From the NCBI GenBank assembly GCA_027858735.1, contig JAQICC010000357.1:1-38261 (forward strand): a stretch of 38,261 nt of DNA. The letters run 5' to 3'. This stretch comes from Salinivirgaceae bacterium (GTDB lineage: Bacteria > Bacteroidota > Bacteroidia > Bacteroidales > SZUA-534). The position numbers and the translations under genes are program-made. Positions 8,831 through 17,970 of this stretch are shown here, piece after piece (position 1 is the stretch's first letter; every line of letters starts with the position of its first letter). Below the pieces are notes generated by a model. The model was not told where the DNA came from. It saw only the letters and a program-made list of their open reading frames with translations, and did not search any database.

Positions 8831-10450
8831 ATGAAGCAGCAAATTCTAATAATATCAAGTTTAGTTTTCACTTTAAATAGTTTTTTTTGTCAAAGTCAGG
8901 ATAAATCTGATTGGCAAGGAGGAGTTCCTGAAGGTTGTACCTCAATTACTGTTGGCAAAAAGGCCTCTGCCGATGGTTCGGTAATGACATCGCATACCGA
9001 CGATAGCCACAGAACGCGTTCATGGATGGACATTGTACCCGCAAAGCAACAAAGCATTGGTTCTACTACAACCATGTATAAACGTAGCGCATTCGATTCA
9101 TTAGCAATGCCCACCTATAAACACGATTCCATAGGTACTCTTCCTCAAATTAAGGAAACATTAGGCTTCGTAAATACCGCTTACCCTTGCATGAACGAAA
9201 AGCAGTTAGCCATAGGAGAATCAACTTTTGGAGGACGTGAAGAATTACAATCTGATAACGGTTTAATTGACTGCCAACGCTTATGCCAACTTATGCTAGA
9301 AAGGTGTACCACTGCTCGTGATGCCATAAAACTAGCTGGTAAACTTACTAAGGAATACGGCTGGAATGATTATGGAGAATGTTTAACTATTGCAGACAAA
9401 AAAGAAGTTTGGCATTTTGAAATTCTAGGCCCTGGCAAAGATAAGGTGGGTGCAGTTTGGGCTGCTCAGCGCGTACCCGACAATCATATTTCTGTAAATG
9501 CCAACGCCAGCACCATTAAAGAAATCGAATTAAAAAACTCCGATTACTTTATGGCATCAGACAATGTTTTTAACCTTGCTAAAGAAAGCGGTTGGTGGAG
9601 TAAGAGTGAAACCTTCAAATTTTGTTATGCTTATGCTCCGGAAAGTCGTGAATCGGTTGCTGCCCGTCGTCGTGAATGGCGTGTTTTCGATTTATTTGCA
9701 CCTTCGCTTAAGCTTCATCCAAACGATAAAGATTATCCCTTTTCGGTAAAGCCAGACAGCCTAGTTGAACTCATTAACATGGTTCATGTTTTTAAGGATT
9801 ACTATCAGGGTACGCCCTACGATATGACTCGTAATGTTAAAACCACAAACAAAAATGGCAAAACAGTTGTTTCGCCTTTAGCAAATCCTTTTATGCCTTA
9901 CGATCAACTTGAAATACAAAACGTACAAGGCGGTTGGTATCATACCGATTCAGAAACAGGCCATATTGATTTTTTAGGAGAACGGACAATTGCACGTTGG
10001 TACACTATGTATGCCACAATTATTCAGTGTCGCGATTGGTTGCCCGATGAAATTGGCGGCGTTGTTTGGCTGGCACAAGATAATGTTGCTACATCGGTTT
10101 ATATTCCAGTTTATGCAGGAACAACCGATTTACCCAAATCATACAAAACACCCGGTAGACCAAATGGATTTACAAACGAATCGGCTTGGTGGGCTTTTAA
10201 CCGATTAGGCACTTTAACTGCTCAACGATGGGGTGATGCCAGTATCGATGTAAATAAAGTTTTTTTACCCATGCAATTGGAATTGTTTGATAAACAAAAC
10301 AATGTTGAACAACAAGCATTAAAACTTGATTCAATAGAAAAACGTAGGCAATTTCTTACTGATTATACCATAAAATGGGGTAATTTTGCAGTGAAAAATG
10401 CTTGGAAGCTAGGCGATGCATTTTGGACTAAGTACGACGAAAAATTTTAA
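8831..10450 (+). CDS. C69-family dipeptidase (PepD-like), secreted
   Basis: N-terminal-nucleophile hydrolase of peptidase family C69/U34, acting on dipeptides or small peptides. The 539-residue product has an N-terminal signal sequence (MKQQILIISSLVFTLNSFFC). Next comes the family signature EGCTSITVGKKASADGS, in which Cys36 would become the catalytic N-terminus after processing, then TSHTDDSHRTR. Later motifs include YPCMNEKQLAIGESTFGGRE and a W-rich C-terminal region typical of the family. A divergent intergenic space of 230 bp separates it from the PKD protein gene. The malate dehydrogenase gene follows 46 bp downstream on the same strand, so the two may be co-transcribed, although no functional link is obvious. 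Confidence 0.9.
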   Translation: MKQQILIISSLVFTLNSFFCQSQDKSDWQGGVPEGCTSITVGKKASADGSVMTSHTDDSHRTRSWMDIVPAKQQSIGSTTTMYKRSAFDSLAMPTYKHDSIGTLPQIKETLGFVNTAYPCMNEKQLAIGESTFGGREELQSDNGLIDCQRLCQLMLERCTTARDAIKLAGKLTKEYGWNDYGECLTIADKKEVWHFEILGPGKDKVGAVWAAQRVPDNHISVNANASTIKEIELKNSDYFMASDNVFNLAKESGWWSKSETFKFCYAYAPESRESVAARRREWRVFDLFAPSLKLHPNDKDYPFSVKPDSLVELINMVHVFKDYYQGTPYDMTRNVKTTNKNGKTVVSPLANPFMPYDQLEIQNVQGGWYHTDSETGHIDFLGERTIARWYTMYATIIQCRDWLPDEIGGVVWLAQDNVATSVYIPVYAGTTDLPKSYKTPGRPNGFTNESAWWAFNRLGTLTAQRWGDASIDVNKVFLPMQLELFDKQNNVEQQALKLDSIEKRRQFLTDYTIKWGNFAVKNAWKLGDAFWTKYDEKF

Positions 10451-10496
10451 TTAATTTATAATAAACACAGCTAATAAAAACTAAAATTATATTCAC

Positions 10497-11432
10497 ATGA
10501 AAGTTACAATTATTGGAGCAGGAAATGTTGGGGCTAGTTGTACTGAGTACATTGCCATAAAAAATTTCGCTGATGAGGTTGTTCTTCTTGACATAAAAGA
10601 AGGGTTTGCTGAAGGTAAAGCTATGGACTTAATGCAAACGTCATCTTTAAATGGTTTCGATTCAACAATCACAGGTACAACCGGCGATTATTCAAAAACA
10701 GCAGGAAGTGATATTGCTGTTATTACAAGTGGCATTCCTCGTAAGCCAGGCATGACACGTGAAGAACTAATTGGCATTAATGCTGGAATTGTTAAGGAAG
10801 TTTCTGAAAATTTGATCAAACACTCTCCTGATGTAGTTTTAATCATTGTAAGTAACCCAATGGATACCATGACCTATTTGGCTGCGAAAGCAACAGGTCT
10901 GCCAAAAAACAGAATTATTGGTTTAGGAGGTGCACTTGACAGCGCACGATTTAAATATCGTTTAGCTGAAGCTATGGATTGTCCAAGTTCAGAAATTGGA
11001 GCCATGGTAATTGGTGGGCATAGCGATACCGGAATGGTACCATTAATCGAAAAAGCAACACGCAACAGCGTTCCTGTTGCTGAGTTTTTATCAGCCGAAA
11101 AATTACAAGAAGTTGTTGAATCAACAAAAGTTGGGGGAGCTACACTAACAAAACTACTAGGCACTAGCGCTTGGTATGCTCCAGGAGCTGCTGTTTCTGA
11201 AATGGTTAAAGCCATTGCCTTAGATTCTAAAAAAATGTTCCCTTGTTCTGTATTGCTGGAAGGAGAATATGGCTTAAACGATATTTGCATTGGTGCCCCT
11301 GTAATTTTAGGTAAAAATGGCATTGTTAAAGTTCTAGAAATTGAGCTGTCTGACGCCGAAAAAGAAAAACTAACATCTTCGGCTGAAGCCGTAAGAAAAA
11401 CAAACGGTTTATTAGCTGAAATTTTAAAATAA
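10497..11432 (+). CDS. mdh: Malate dehydrogenase (NAD-dependent)
   Basis: Cytoplasmic enzyme interconverting malate and oxaloacetate. The 311-residue protein has the Rossmann start KVTIIGAGNVGAS, an Asp at position 32 ending strand beta-2 (NAD preference), and the substrate arginines Arg82 and Arg88 in GIPRKPGMTRE. It also carries Asn120 in VSNPMD, the catalytic Asp148/Arg151 pair in GGALDSARF, and the proton-relay His175 in GGHSDTGMV. Arg82 with the GIPRKPGMTR loop favours malate over lactate specificity. Length and motifs are those of the LDH-like malate dehydrogenases found across Bacteroidota. Confidence 0.96.
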   Translation: MKVTIIGAGNVGASCTEYIAIKNFADEVVLLDIKEGFAEGKAMDLMQTSSLNGFDSTITGTTGDYSKTAGSDIAVITSGIPRKPGMTREELIGINAGIVKEVSENLIKHSPDVVLIIVSNPMDTMTYLAAKATGLPKNRIIGLGGALDSARFKYRLAEAMDCPSSEIGAMVIGGHSDTGMVPLIEKATRNSVPVAEFLSAEKLQEVVESTKVGGATLTKLLGTSAWYAPGAAVSEMVKAIALDSKKMFPCSVLLEGEYGLNDICIGAPVILGKNGIVKVLEIELSDAEKEKLTSSAEAVRKTNGLLAEILK

Positions 11433-11469
11433 CCTATCACTCACAAAAGGGAAATAAATATTAGATTTT

Positions 11470-11524
11470 AGTTAACAGTAGCCAGTCCACAGTAGTTAAA
11501 TACTGAGGACTGGAGACTGAAGAC
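11470..11524. terminator. Interrupted inverted repeat after mdh
   Basis: CCAGTCC (11482-11488) pairs with GGACTGG (11507-11513), and short outer and inner blocks (AGTA/TACT, AGT/ACT, TAGT/ACTA) extend the symmetry over about 55 bases. It is followed by an A-rich rather than a T-rich stretch on the plus strand, so its termination strength is uncertain. Confidence 0.4.
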
Positions 11525-11594
11525 TAAAAAATTAAAAGATACCATCTAAAATAGTTACGAAACTATTTCATTACCCTTTTCTATTCCTTTTTAA

Positions 11595-12020
11595 ATGACC
11601 CTTATCCTCCCAATTGAATTCATAAAACTAGAAGACAAAAGCTACCATTTAATGATTGAGGCCGAATTCCCAAATCACACTATGGGTGATCTTATTATTG
11701 ATACCGGAGCTTCAAAAAGTGTCTTTGATCAAGAATTTGTTAGTCCGTTCATAAAAAATCTGGAAGAAATTGACGATGAAAATTCATCCGGTATAAATGC
11801 CATGATTACGCAAGCGCAAGCAGGAATTATTCCACTAGTAAAATTCAAAACGCTTGAAATCAAAGATTTTCAAGCACTATTACTTGATTTATCACATGTA
11901 AATAATTTATACAAAAAATATACTTCAAAACAAGTAGCCGGTTTAATCGGTAGCGATTTTTTAGTTAATCATAAAGCTGTAATCGATTATGGTCAAAAGA
12001 AAATATCCTTAAAATACTAA
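11595..12020 (+). CDS. Small retropepsin-like aspartyl protease
   Basis: A 141-residue single-domain protein of the retroviral-type aspartic protease fold. The catalytic motif is IIDTGASKSVF (Asp36-Thr-Gly), and the second hydrophobic-Gly signature is VAGLIGSDFLVNHKAVIDY near the C-terminus. As in other retropepsins the monomer holds only one DTG, so it would act as a dimer. No signal peptide is seen, so a cytoplasmic location is likely. The physiological substrate of these bacterial proteins is generally unknown. Flanking intergenic regions of 160-180 bp suggest it is a single gene. Confidence 0.85.
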   Translation: MTLILPIEFIKLEDKSYHLMIEAEFPNHTMGDLIIDTGASKSVFDQEFVSPFIKNLEEIDDENSSGINAMITQAQAGIIPLVKFKTLEIKDFQALLLDLSHVNNLYKKYTSKQVAGLIGSDFLVNHKAVIDYGQKKISLKY

Positions 12021-12200
12021 AAATGTTCCATGACCAAGGTCAATCGGTATACTCCATAAATAGTATTTGCCAATACTAATAAAACTTTCGCAATTGCTAT
12101 TATAATTAATATACCGTTAAATTAACGCATTAATAGGTCACATTATATAACTTTTTCATAAATTCGCCACCTCAAAAATTGTTTTAAACAAAACTATATC

Positions 12201-13907
12201 ATGGCTAATAAACTAAAACGTAAATACATCAGTTCAAACCTTGAAATAAACTCATTTGAAGATATTAAATCTTATTTTGAAGACTTAAAAACCAGAACAT
12301 TAAGCACACGAAGTGAAGTTTGGAATTGGCTGGTTGATAGAAGTGAACTGGAAAGTATACTTAGTGAAGACCTAGCCTGGCGATACATTAAAATGAATTG
12401 CAATACCGCCGACAAATCACTCGCTAATAGTTTTAACAATTTCGTAGCTGAAATTGAGCCAAAAATTGCCATTGTATCGAACGAACTTGATCAAAAATTT
12501 TATACCGAAGAAGTTCTTTCAAAAGTTGACAGCACAAAACTTTTTACAGTTTTACGCGAGCTTAAAAAAGACATTGAACTTTTCAGAGAAGCGAATGTAC
12601 CCATTGAAGCAGAATTGCAACAAAAAGAGCAGGATTTTGGTGTTATTTCATCGAAAATGCTAATAGCGTACAATAACGAAGAAATTACGCTACAAAAGGC
12701 AGGCAACTTCTTAAAAGAAAATGACCGTAATGTACGTGAAGAGGTTTATAATTTAATAAATAAGCGTAGAATTGAGGATGCTGAAACACTCAATAATTTA
12801 TTGACCGAACTCATTAAACTTCGCCAAAAAATTGCTACAAATGCCGGTTTTAAAAACTTTAGAGATTATAAATTCAAAAGCATGGGACGCTTCGACTATG
12901 GAGTTGAAGACTGCAAAAGCTTTCATAAAGCCATTGCAGAAACGGTTAAACCTATTATTGACGAATTGCATAAAACGCGCAAATCAAATTTAAAGTTAGA
13001 CACATTAAGGCCTTGGGATTTAGATGTTGACACTGAAAACATGCCTCCCTTAAAGCCTTTTGAAAAAGTTGAAGATTTAATTAGAAAAACAACTTTTGTG
13101 TTTCGTGATTTAGAGCTTGAGTTTGGCATGTATCTTAATGAAATGAAAAACATGGGATACCTCGATTTAGATTCAAGAAAAAATAAGGCTCCCGGAGGAT
13201 TCAATTATCCTTTACATGAAAGCAATGTACCTTTTATTTTTATGAATTCTACTGGTAATTTACGCGATGTTGTAACGATGCTACATGAAGGTGGACATGC
13301 TGTACATGCCTATTTATGTTCTGATTTAGAACTGGTAAATTTTAAACAAACTCCTGCTGAAATAGCAGAACTGGCATCAATGAGCATGGAGTTAATAACC
13401 ATGGACTATTGGCATTACTATTTTGATGATGCTGATGAATTAAAAAGAGCTAAAAGACTACACCTTGAAGATGTACTAAGTGTTTTACCTTGGGTAGCTA
13501 CCATTGATAAGTTTCAGCATTTTTTATATGAAAATCCCAATCACACTTTTGAAGAACGAAAGGATGCTTGGCTAAGTATTTCTAAAGAATTTGGCAGCTC
13601 AATTATTGATTACTCAGGATATGAGAAATTTAAAGCGTTTCAGTGGCAAAAACAGCTGCATATTTACGAAGTACCGTTTTACTATATTGAATATGCCATA
13701 GCTCAGCTAGGAGCAATTGCAGTTTGGAAGAATTTTAAAGAAAACAAACAAGAAGCTATTATAAATTTCAAAAAAGCTTTAAAAATGGGCTACACTTCAC
13801 CCATACCTCATATATATAAACAAGCCGGTATTGAGTTTAATTTTAGCAAAGAATATATTGCCGAGCTTATGCTTTTTGTAAAAGCAGAACTTGTTAAACT
13901 GCAATAA
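12201..13907 (+). CDS. M3 family oligoendopeptidase (PepF-like)
   Basis: Cytoplasmic zinc metallopeptidase that trims short peptides. The 568-residue protein, near the usual 560-600 of oligoendopeptidase F, carries the zinc motif HEGGH (His362-His366). The third ligand is probably Glu390 in PAEIAELASMSMEL. Other M3 features are RPWDLDVD (about 270-277), GGFNYPLHESNVPFIFMN (about 332-349) just before the zinc helix, and the C-terminal substrate region IYEVPFYYIEYAIAQLGA. No signal peptide is present. It is preceded by a 180-bp spacer holding small AT-rich hairpins (for example AGTATT/AATACT near 12062-12077). Confidence 0.93.
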   Translation: MANKLKRKYISSNLEINSFEDIKSYFEDLKTRTLSTRSEVWNWLVDRSELESILSEDLAWRYIKMNCNTADKSLANSFNNFVAEIEPKIAIVSNELDQKFYTEEVLSKVDSTKLFTVLRELKKDIELFREANVPIEAELQQKEQDFGVISSKMLIAYNNEEITLQKAGNFLKENDRNVREEVYNLINKRRIEDAETLNNLLTELIKLRQKIATNAGFKNFRDYKFKSMGRFDYGVEDCKSFHKAIAETVKPIIDELHKTRKSNLKLDTLRPWDLDVDTENMPPLKPFEKVEDLIRKTTFVFRDLELEFGMYLNEMKNMGYLDLDSRKNKAPGGFNYPLHESNVPFIFMNSTGNLRDVVTMLHEGGHAVHAYLCSDLELVNFKQTPAEIAELASMSMELITMDYWHYYFDDADELKRAKRLHLEDVLSVLPWVATIDKFQHFLYENPNHTFEERKDAWLSISKEFGSSIIDYSGYEKFKAFQWQKQLHIYEVPFYYIEYAIAQLGAIAVWKNFKENKQEAIINFKKALKMGYTSPIPHIYKQAGIEFNFSKEYIAELMLFVKAELVKLQ

Positions 13908-14087
13908 GAATCAGTTTCTAAAAATAAATTGAAATAATAAAAACAATTTCGATTTGGAATTGTATAGTTTAATAGACACCCAAATACAATAAAATAAAAA
14001 TTCTGCTTCAATAAGTAATTTTATTGACTAAAAATGACATTTATTTTTTAAAATACTTTAATTTTGTTCAACAAATAGGGCATTATC

Positions 14088-14750
14088 ATGGAAGAAATTA
14101 AGCAAGTCAAGCTCAAAGGGGTTAAAGACCTTGTAGAAGTAAGCGAAGATGGATCGGTAATTAAATACCTAAACAAGGTAGTTAATCAACATCTAATTAG
14201 AACTTCAAAAAATAGCAAAGGATATAAAGCTGTAAGTATTCAGGGTAAAAGTTTTTACGTACATCGCATTGTTGCCGAGGCGTTTGTATTTAATAAACGA
14301 CCCATTGCAAGCAAGTATGTTTTGCATATGAATAACGATATATCAAACAATCATTATTCAAACTTATCTTGGGGCACAAGCAAAGAATTATATGCAAAGA
14401 ACAGCAAATTACGCGAAGCCGATGGGGAGAAGTATCGTGGAAGTTCTTCTATTTCGTATGATGAAGCTGTTAAAATTGCAAAAAGGCTCGATAACGGTGA
14501 GTTTGCAAAAGACATTTGTTCTGAATATGGTGTATCGGAAATGTCAATTGCAAGAATTCGTAAGCGTTATTGTAAAGAAAAAAGTGCTTCGCCTCGATAT
14601 AATCGAGAAATAAAAACAACCGTTTTTAAGCTGGCAAAAAAATATACTGCTCCTGAAATAGCAAAAATGACAGGATTAACCTATCATACAGTATACCGTT
14701 GGTTGAAAAAAAATCAGCAAACAACTGAAAAGCCTGTTTTTTATTATTAA
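14088..14750 (+). CDS. HNH nuclease-like protein with two C-terminal HTH segments
   Basis: A 220-residue protein. Residues 10-70 resemble the NUMOD4-type region seen before HNH domains (VSEDGSVIKYLN, then KGYKAVSIQGKSFYVHRIVAEAF). Residues 75-100 (LHMNNDISNNHYSNLSWGT) look like an HNH core with His59, His80 and Asn92 as candidate metal or catalytic residues. Two helix-turn-helix stretches follow, about 122-155 (DICSEYGVSEMSIARIRKR) and about 186-212 (EIAKMTGLTYHTVYRWLKK). The build is that of a homing-endonuclease-like DNA binder, but it is free-standing with no intron or intein around it. Whether it still cuts DNA is unknown. It converges on mazG with a 31-bp gap. Confidence 0.75.
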   Translation: MEEIKQVKLKGVKDLVEVSEDGSVIKYLNKVVNQHLIRTSKNSKGYKAVSIQGKSFYVHRIVAEAFVFNKRPIASKYVLHMNNDISNNHYSNLSWGTSKELYAKNSKLREADGEKYRGSSSISYDEAVKIAKRLDNGEFAKDICSEYGVSEMSIARIRKRYCKEKSASPRYNREIKTTVFKLAKKYTAPEIAKMTGLTYHTVYRWLKKNQQTTEKPVFYY

Positions 14751-14758
14751 ACAAATTT

Positions 14759-14771
14759 CGATATAATATCG
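14759..14771. terminator. Small palindrome between convergent HNH gene and mazG
   Basis: CGATAT (14759-14764) and ATATCG (14766-14771) are separated by one base and flanked by AAATT / AAATT-like A/T blocks. It lies in the 31-bp gap between two convergent genes and may act weakly in both directions. Confidence 0.35.
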
Positions 14772-14781
14772 ATTCAAATTA

Positions 14782-15564
14782 TTAATCCGTTGCTTTTTTT
14801 GCTTCTTGCCAAATTTTTTCCATAGCTTCTAAGGGCATGTCTTTTAGGTCAATACCCTGTTTAAGGGTTTTCTCTTCAAGATAATTAAACCTTTTAATGA
14901 ATTTTAGATTGGTGCGTTCTAAAGCGTTTTCCGGATTTATTCCATAAAGTCTGGCAGCATTTATTAAGCTAAAAAACAAATCGCCAAATTCAAGTTCTGC
15001 TTCTGGCGAACCCGGATCAGCTTTAAGTTCTACCTTAAGTTCATCCATTTCTTCTTCAACCTTGTCCCAAACCTGATCTCGCTCATCCCAGTCAAAACCT
15101 ACACCTCTTACTTTATCCTGAATTCTATGGGCCTTTATTAAGGCAGGCAATCCTTTAGGTACACCTTCTAACACCGATTTGTTACCACCTTTTTCCTTAA
15201 GTTTGAGCCGCTCCCAATTTTCTATTACTTCGCGCTCGTTTTCAACTTTAACATCGCCAAATATATGCGGATGACGGTAAATAAGTTTTTCGTTAAGATT
15301 GTCAATTACGTCAGATATGTCAAATGCCCCCTTTTCTTGTCCTATTTTAGCATAAAATACAATATGTAGTAACAAATCACCAAGTTCCTCTTTAATTTCC
15401 TGCAAATCGTTATCTACAATAGCATCAGCCAATTCATAGGTTTCTTCAATGGTAAGAGTTCGCAAACTTTCAAGAGTTTGTTCCTTATCCCACGGACACT
15501 TTGCACGAAGCTCATCCATTATATCAAGCAATCGGGCAAAATTATCTTTATGCTTTTCAATCAT
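14782..15564 (-). CDS. mazG: Nucleoside triphosphate pyrophosphohydrolase MazG
   Basis: Cytoplasmic house-cleaning enzyme hydrolysing NTPs or dNTPs to NMP and pyrophosphate. The 260 residues match the two-domain MazG (E. coli protein about 263). The N-terminal repeat has CPWDKEQTLESLRTLTIEETYE with magnesium-ligand glutamates Glu40/Glu41/Glu44 and EELGD (Glu60, Asp63), followed by YRHPHIFGDV. The C-terminal, catalytically stronger repeat has VEEEMDELKVEL and ELEFGDLFFSLINAARL, ending with NLKFIKRFNYLE. It is a single gene transcribed toward the HNH gene. Confidence 0.95.
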   Translation of the reverse strand: MIEKHKDNFARLLDIMDELRAKCPWDKEQTLESLRTLTIEETYELADAIVDNDLQEIKEELGDLLLHIVFYAKIGQEKGAFDISDVIDNLNEKLIYRHPHIFGDVKVENEREVIENWERLKLKEKGGNKSVLEGVPKGLPALIKAHRIQDKVRGVGFDWDERDQVWDKVEEEMDELKVELKADPGSPEAELEFGDLFFSLINAARLYGINPENALERTNLKFIKRFNYLEEKTLKQGIDLKDMPLEAMEKIWQEAKKATD

Positions 15565-16588
15565 AATTTTAATTTAAAGACTCAAAGTTAATAATGATTA
15601 TGAACCCTATATGTTTATTCTATCTTGAACTATTCATAAATTTGGAAAATATGCATAAAGGTCAGGATAGTCCCGACTTAGATAGCCTGCCCCAGCCTGT
15701 TCCGAATTTATTTCGAAAAACTTGATTCGGGGAAGTTAAACTTTTGAAAAAAAGTTTTTACTAAATCTTAGTCGCTGTCGTAGACAGGGATTATTCGTGA
15801 ATAATCCGGTTTATAATATAAACATTTGTTGTTCTTAGTGTAAATTTTGTGTGTTTGCGACTTTGTGGCATTTTTTTTAGCCATCAAGGCAAATCTCTAT
15901 GATATCACAAAGATTTTAACCTCTGAGTCCACTCCGAAAAGTCACCCGATGAATACTTTTGCAAAATACCGAACCAATTCAGGTTTGTCATTCAGTCAAT
16001 TATGAATTCATCGGATGACTAATTAGCCTGTCCATAAAGTCGAGAGTTTGAGCTAAAAAGTTCAAATTCGAGGCGTGTGAAAAATTCAAACCGCAGTATA
16101 CTAGTGTATTCGAGGATTTGGATTTTGAGCGACAACGAAGAAGTTGGACTTTATAGACAAACTCTACTTAGGGTTTGCTGAAAAAGTCAGAAGTGATTTA
16201 GCTATAAATTAACTAGACGAAGATGTATTAATATACTTCGAGTTGAAGTTAATGAAGTAGATGAATTGCTTCTGGCTAACATATTAGGGTAAGTAAAATA
16301 GGTGAATTTAAAAATGAAGTGCAAGGAAAATGCTATAAATAATGCAAAAGCCTTGCATCTAATGATTGAAAATGCGGTTTAACTTATTGAAATATTGTAT
16401 TATATGTGTTTTTAAGCAAGCCCTACTTAGTCTTAAGTGTTATATTGCAAAGGGGTTATTCATTTAATTATGGGTAACCTCTTTTAATTTTTGCATATTA
16501 TTCTATACAATTTAAATTATATTTCATGCCAATGAGCTCTCAACAATGTAATTTTGACATATTATTTTAAATCTTTAAAAAATATTAT
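15565..16588. other. 1.0-kb gene-free region with several inverted repeats
   Basis: No credible open frame was found. The region holds a fragment loosely resembling family A internal sequence (AGCCTGCCCC, TTCCGAATTTATTTCG, 15684-15716). It also has a perfect GGATTATTC/GAATAATCC hairpin (15788-15807). A 14-bp inverted pair follows at 15941-15954 and 16006-16019, with one mismatch. Last is a longer inverted unit bounded by GTCCATAAAGTC (near 16030) and GACTTTATAGAC (near 16155). This AT-rich stretch then supplies the upstream region of the lipoprotein hydrolase gene at 16589. Confidence 0.6.
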
Positions 16589-17941
16589 ATGCATAGGAAA
16601 TCAATACTTCGTTTATCATTTTTATTAAGTGTACTATTTGTTAGTTGCACTCAGGAAATTGATAAACCTACTGCCAAGGAAATAAGTCCATACTTATTCG
16701 GTCAAAACCTTTGGTTAACCGCTGGTGCAGAAGGTAGGTCAGGTTATATTGAACAGTCGCTTTGGCCTAAAGTGGAAGCTAGTGGCGCCAAAATAATTAG
16801 AATTGGGGGTAATGGCTACGAACATTCTTTACCCGGTTACGACACTTTGGATACATGGGTAAAATCAATAAAGGCTATTGGTGCAGAGCCTCTATTTCAG
16901 GTTTCAAGAGTTGAATCGGCAAAAAAAGCAGCAGAATTGGTAAAACATTTTAACAAGGATACCGATATGTATATCAAATATTGGTGTATAGGAAATGAAC
17001 CTTACCAACTTGGTAAGTGGACTATTGATTCTATATCGAGTTACATAAAGTCGCATTCAACGGCTATGAAATTGGTCGATCCGAAAATTAAAATTTTTGC
17101 ACCCGATGCAGCAGCATATTACAATGATTTATATGAGGCTCTTTTAATTAGTGATAGGCACAGTGTTGCTGGTCGTGATTCAAATGGAAATTGGTACATT
17201 GATGGAGTGACCTTTCATAACTACCCGAATGGTAAAAATTATTCAAGAACCGATGTAATTAACTATTCAGTAAGCAAAATGAGGGGCATGATTTTAAATT
17301 TATTGGAGGATGTTGAGGCTTCAAACAAAAAGTATCAGCGATTTGGTGATGATAAATTGTTATGGGGACTTACTGAATTTAATATAACCTATAGAAATCC
17401 TGATGATCATGGAATTGGTGGCATAGCTGTACCATCATTTATTAATGGGCAATTTTGGGCTGATGTATATGCTATGGCCATGGAGTACGATGCATTTTGT
17501 GTTACCCCTTGGTGCATTCAAGAAAGTGACAGAAAAAGTACTTATTTTGGTTATATAGGTGGTCCACCTGATTTTATACCACATTCAACATACTACCACA
17601 TGCAACTAATGGCTGAAAATTTTAGTGGTGAATTTGTAAAAATGACCACAAATAATCCATTCGTTAAAGCTTTTGCTAGTAAAAGTTCTGATGTTTCTAC
17701 AGTTATGTTAATGAATCAAAGCATGAACGAAATTGTTGAATTTGATTTAAGTAAAATAAACAAAGGAACTGATGGTTTAAATATTACGTCGGAGATCGTG
17801 TTAAAAACTTCACATAAAGGTGAGATAAAGCCAAACTCAACAATAATTTTGGTCTTTGATAATAGCGGTGCGCTTAACAAACAAATACTTTATGATATTA
17901 CTATGGCATCAGAAAATCAAGAACCTCAAATAATAAACTAA
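16589..17941 (+). CDS. Clan GH-A-like glycoside hydrolase, lipoprotein (paralogue 1)
   Basis: A 450-residue predicted lipoprotein: the signal ends LLSVLFVSC with the lipidated Cys20. The fold is inferred to be a TIM-barrel retaining glycosidase of clan GH-A. Supporting motifs are KIIRIGGNGYEH (71-75), PLFQVS (101-106), YWCIGNEP with the candidate acid/base Glu137, DGVTFHNYPNG, and LWGLTEFNITY with the candidate nucleophile Glu263. VTPWCIQESD (307-313) follows near the end of the barrel. A short beta domain ends the protein. The family number and substrate are not recognisable to me. It shares these motifs with the proteins at 23639 and 29435. The aldo/keto reductase gene follows after 29 bp, suggesting an operon. 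Confidence 0.75.
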   Translation: MHRKSILRLSFLLSVLFVSCTQEIDKPTAKEISPYLFGQNLWLTAGAEGRSGYIEQSLWPKVEASGAKIIRIGGNGYEHSLPGYDTLDTWVKSIKAIGAEPLFQVSRVESAKKAAELVKHFNKDTDMYIKYWCIGNEPYQLGKWTIDSISSYIKSHSTAMKLVDPKIKIFAPDAAAYYNDLYEALLISDRHSVAGRDSNGNWYIDGVTFHNYPNGKNYSRTDVINYSVSKMRGMILNLLEDVEASNKKYQRFGDDKLLWGLTEFNITYRNPDDHGIGGIAVPSFINGQFWADVYAMAMEYDAFCVTPWCIQESDRKSTYFGYIGGPPDFIPHSTYYHMQLMAENFSGEFVKMTTNNPFVKAFASKSSDVSTVMLMNQSMNEIVEFDLSKINKGTDGLNITSEIVLKTSHKGEIKPNSTIILVFDNSGALNKQILYDITMASENQEPQIIN

Positions 17942-17970
17942 TTGATAAATAAATAATTAAAATAATTAAA

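Noticed and set aside
10874-11440. 188-codon open frame antisense to malate dehydrogenase
   Set aside because: The plus-strand mdh gene has all catalytic motifs and explains the region. The antisense translation is Ser/Ala/Pro-rich with no recognisable domain.
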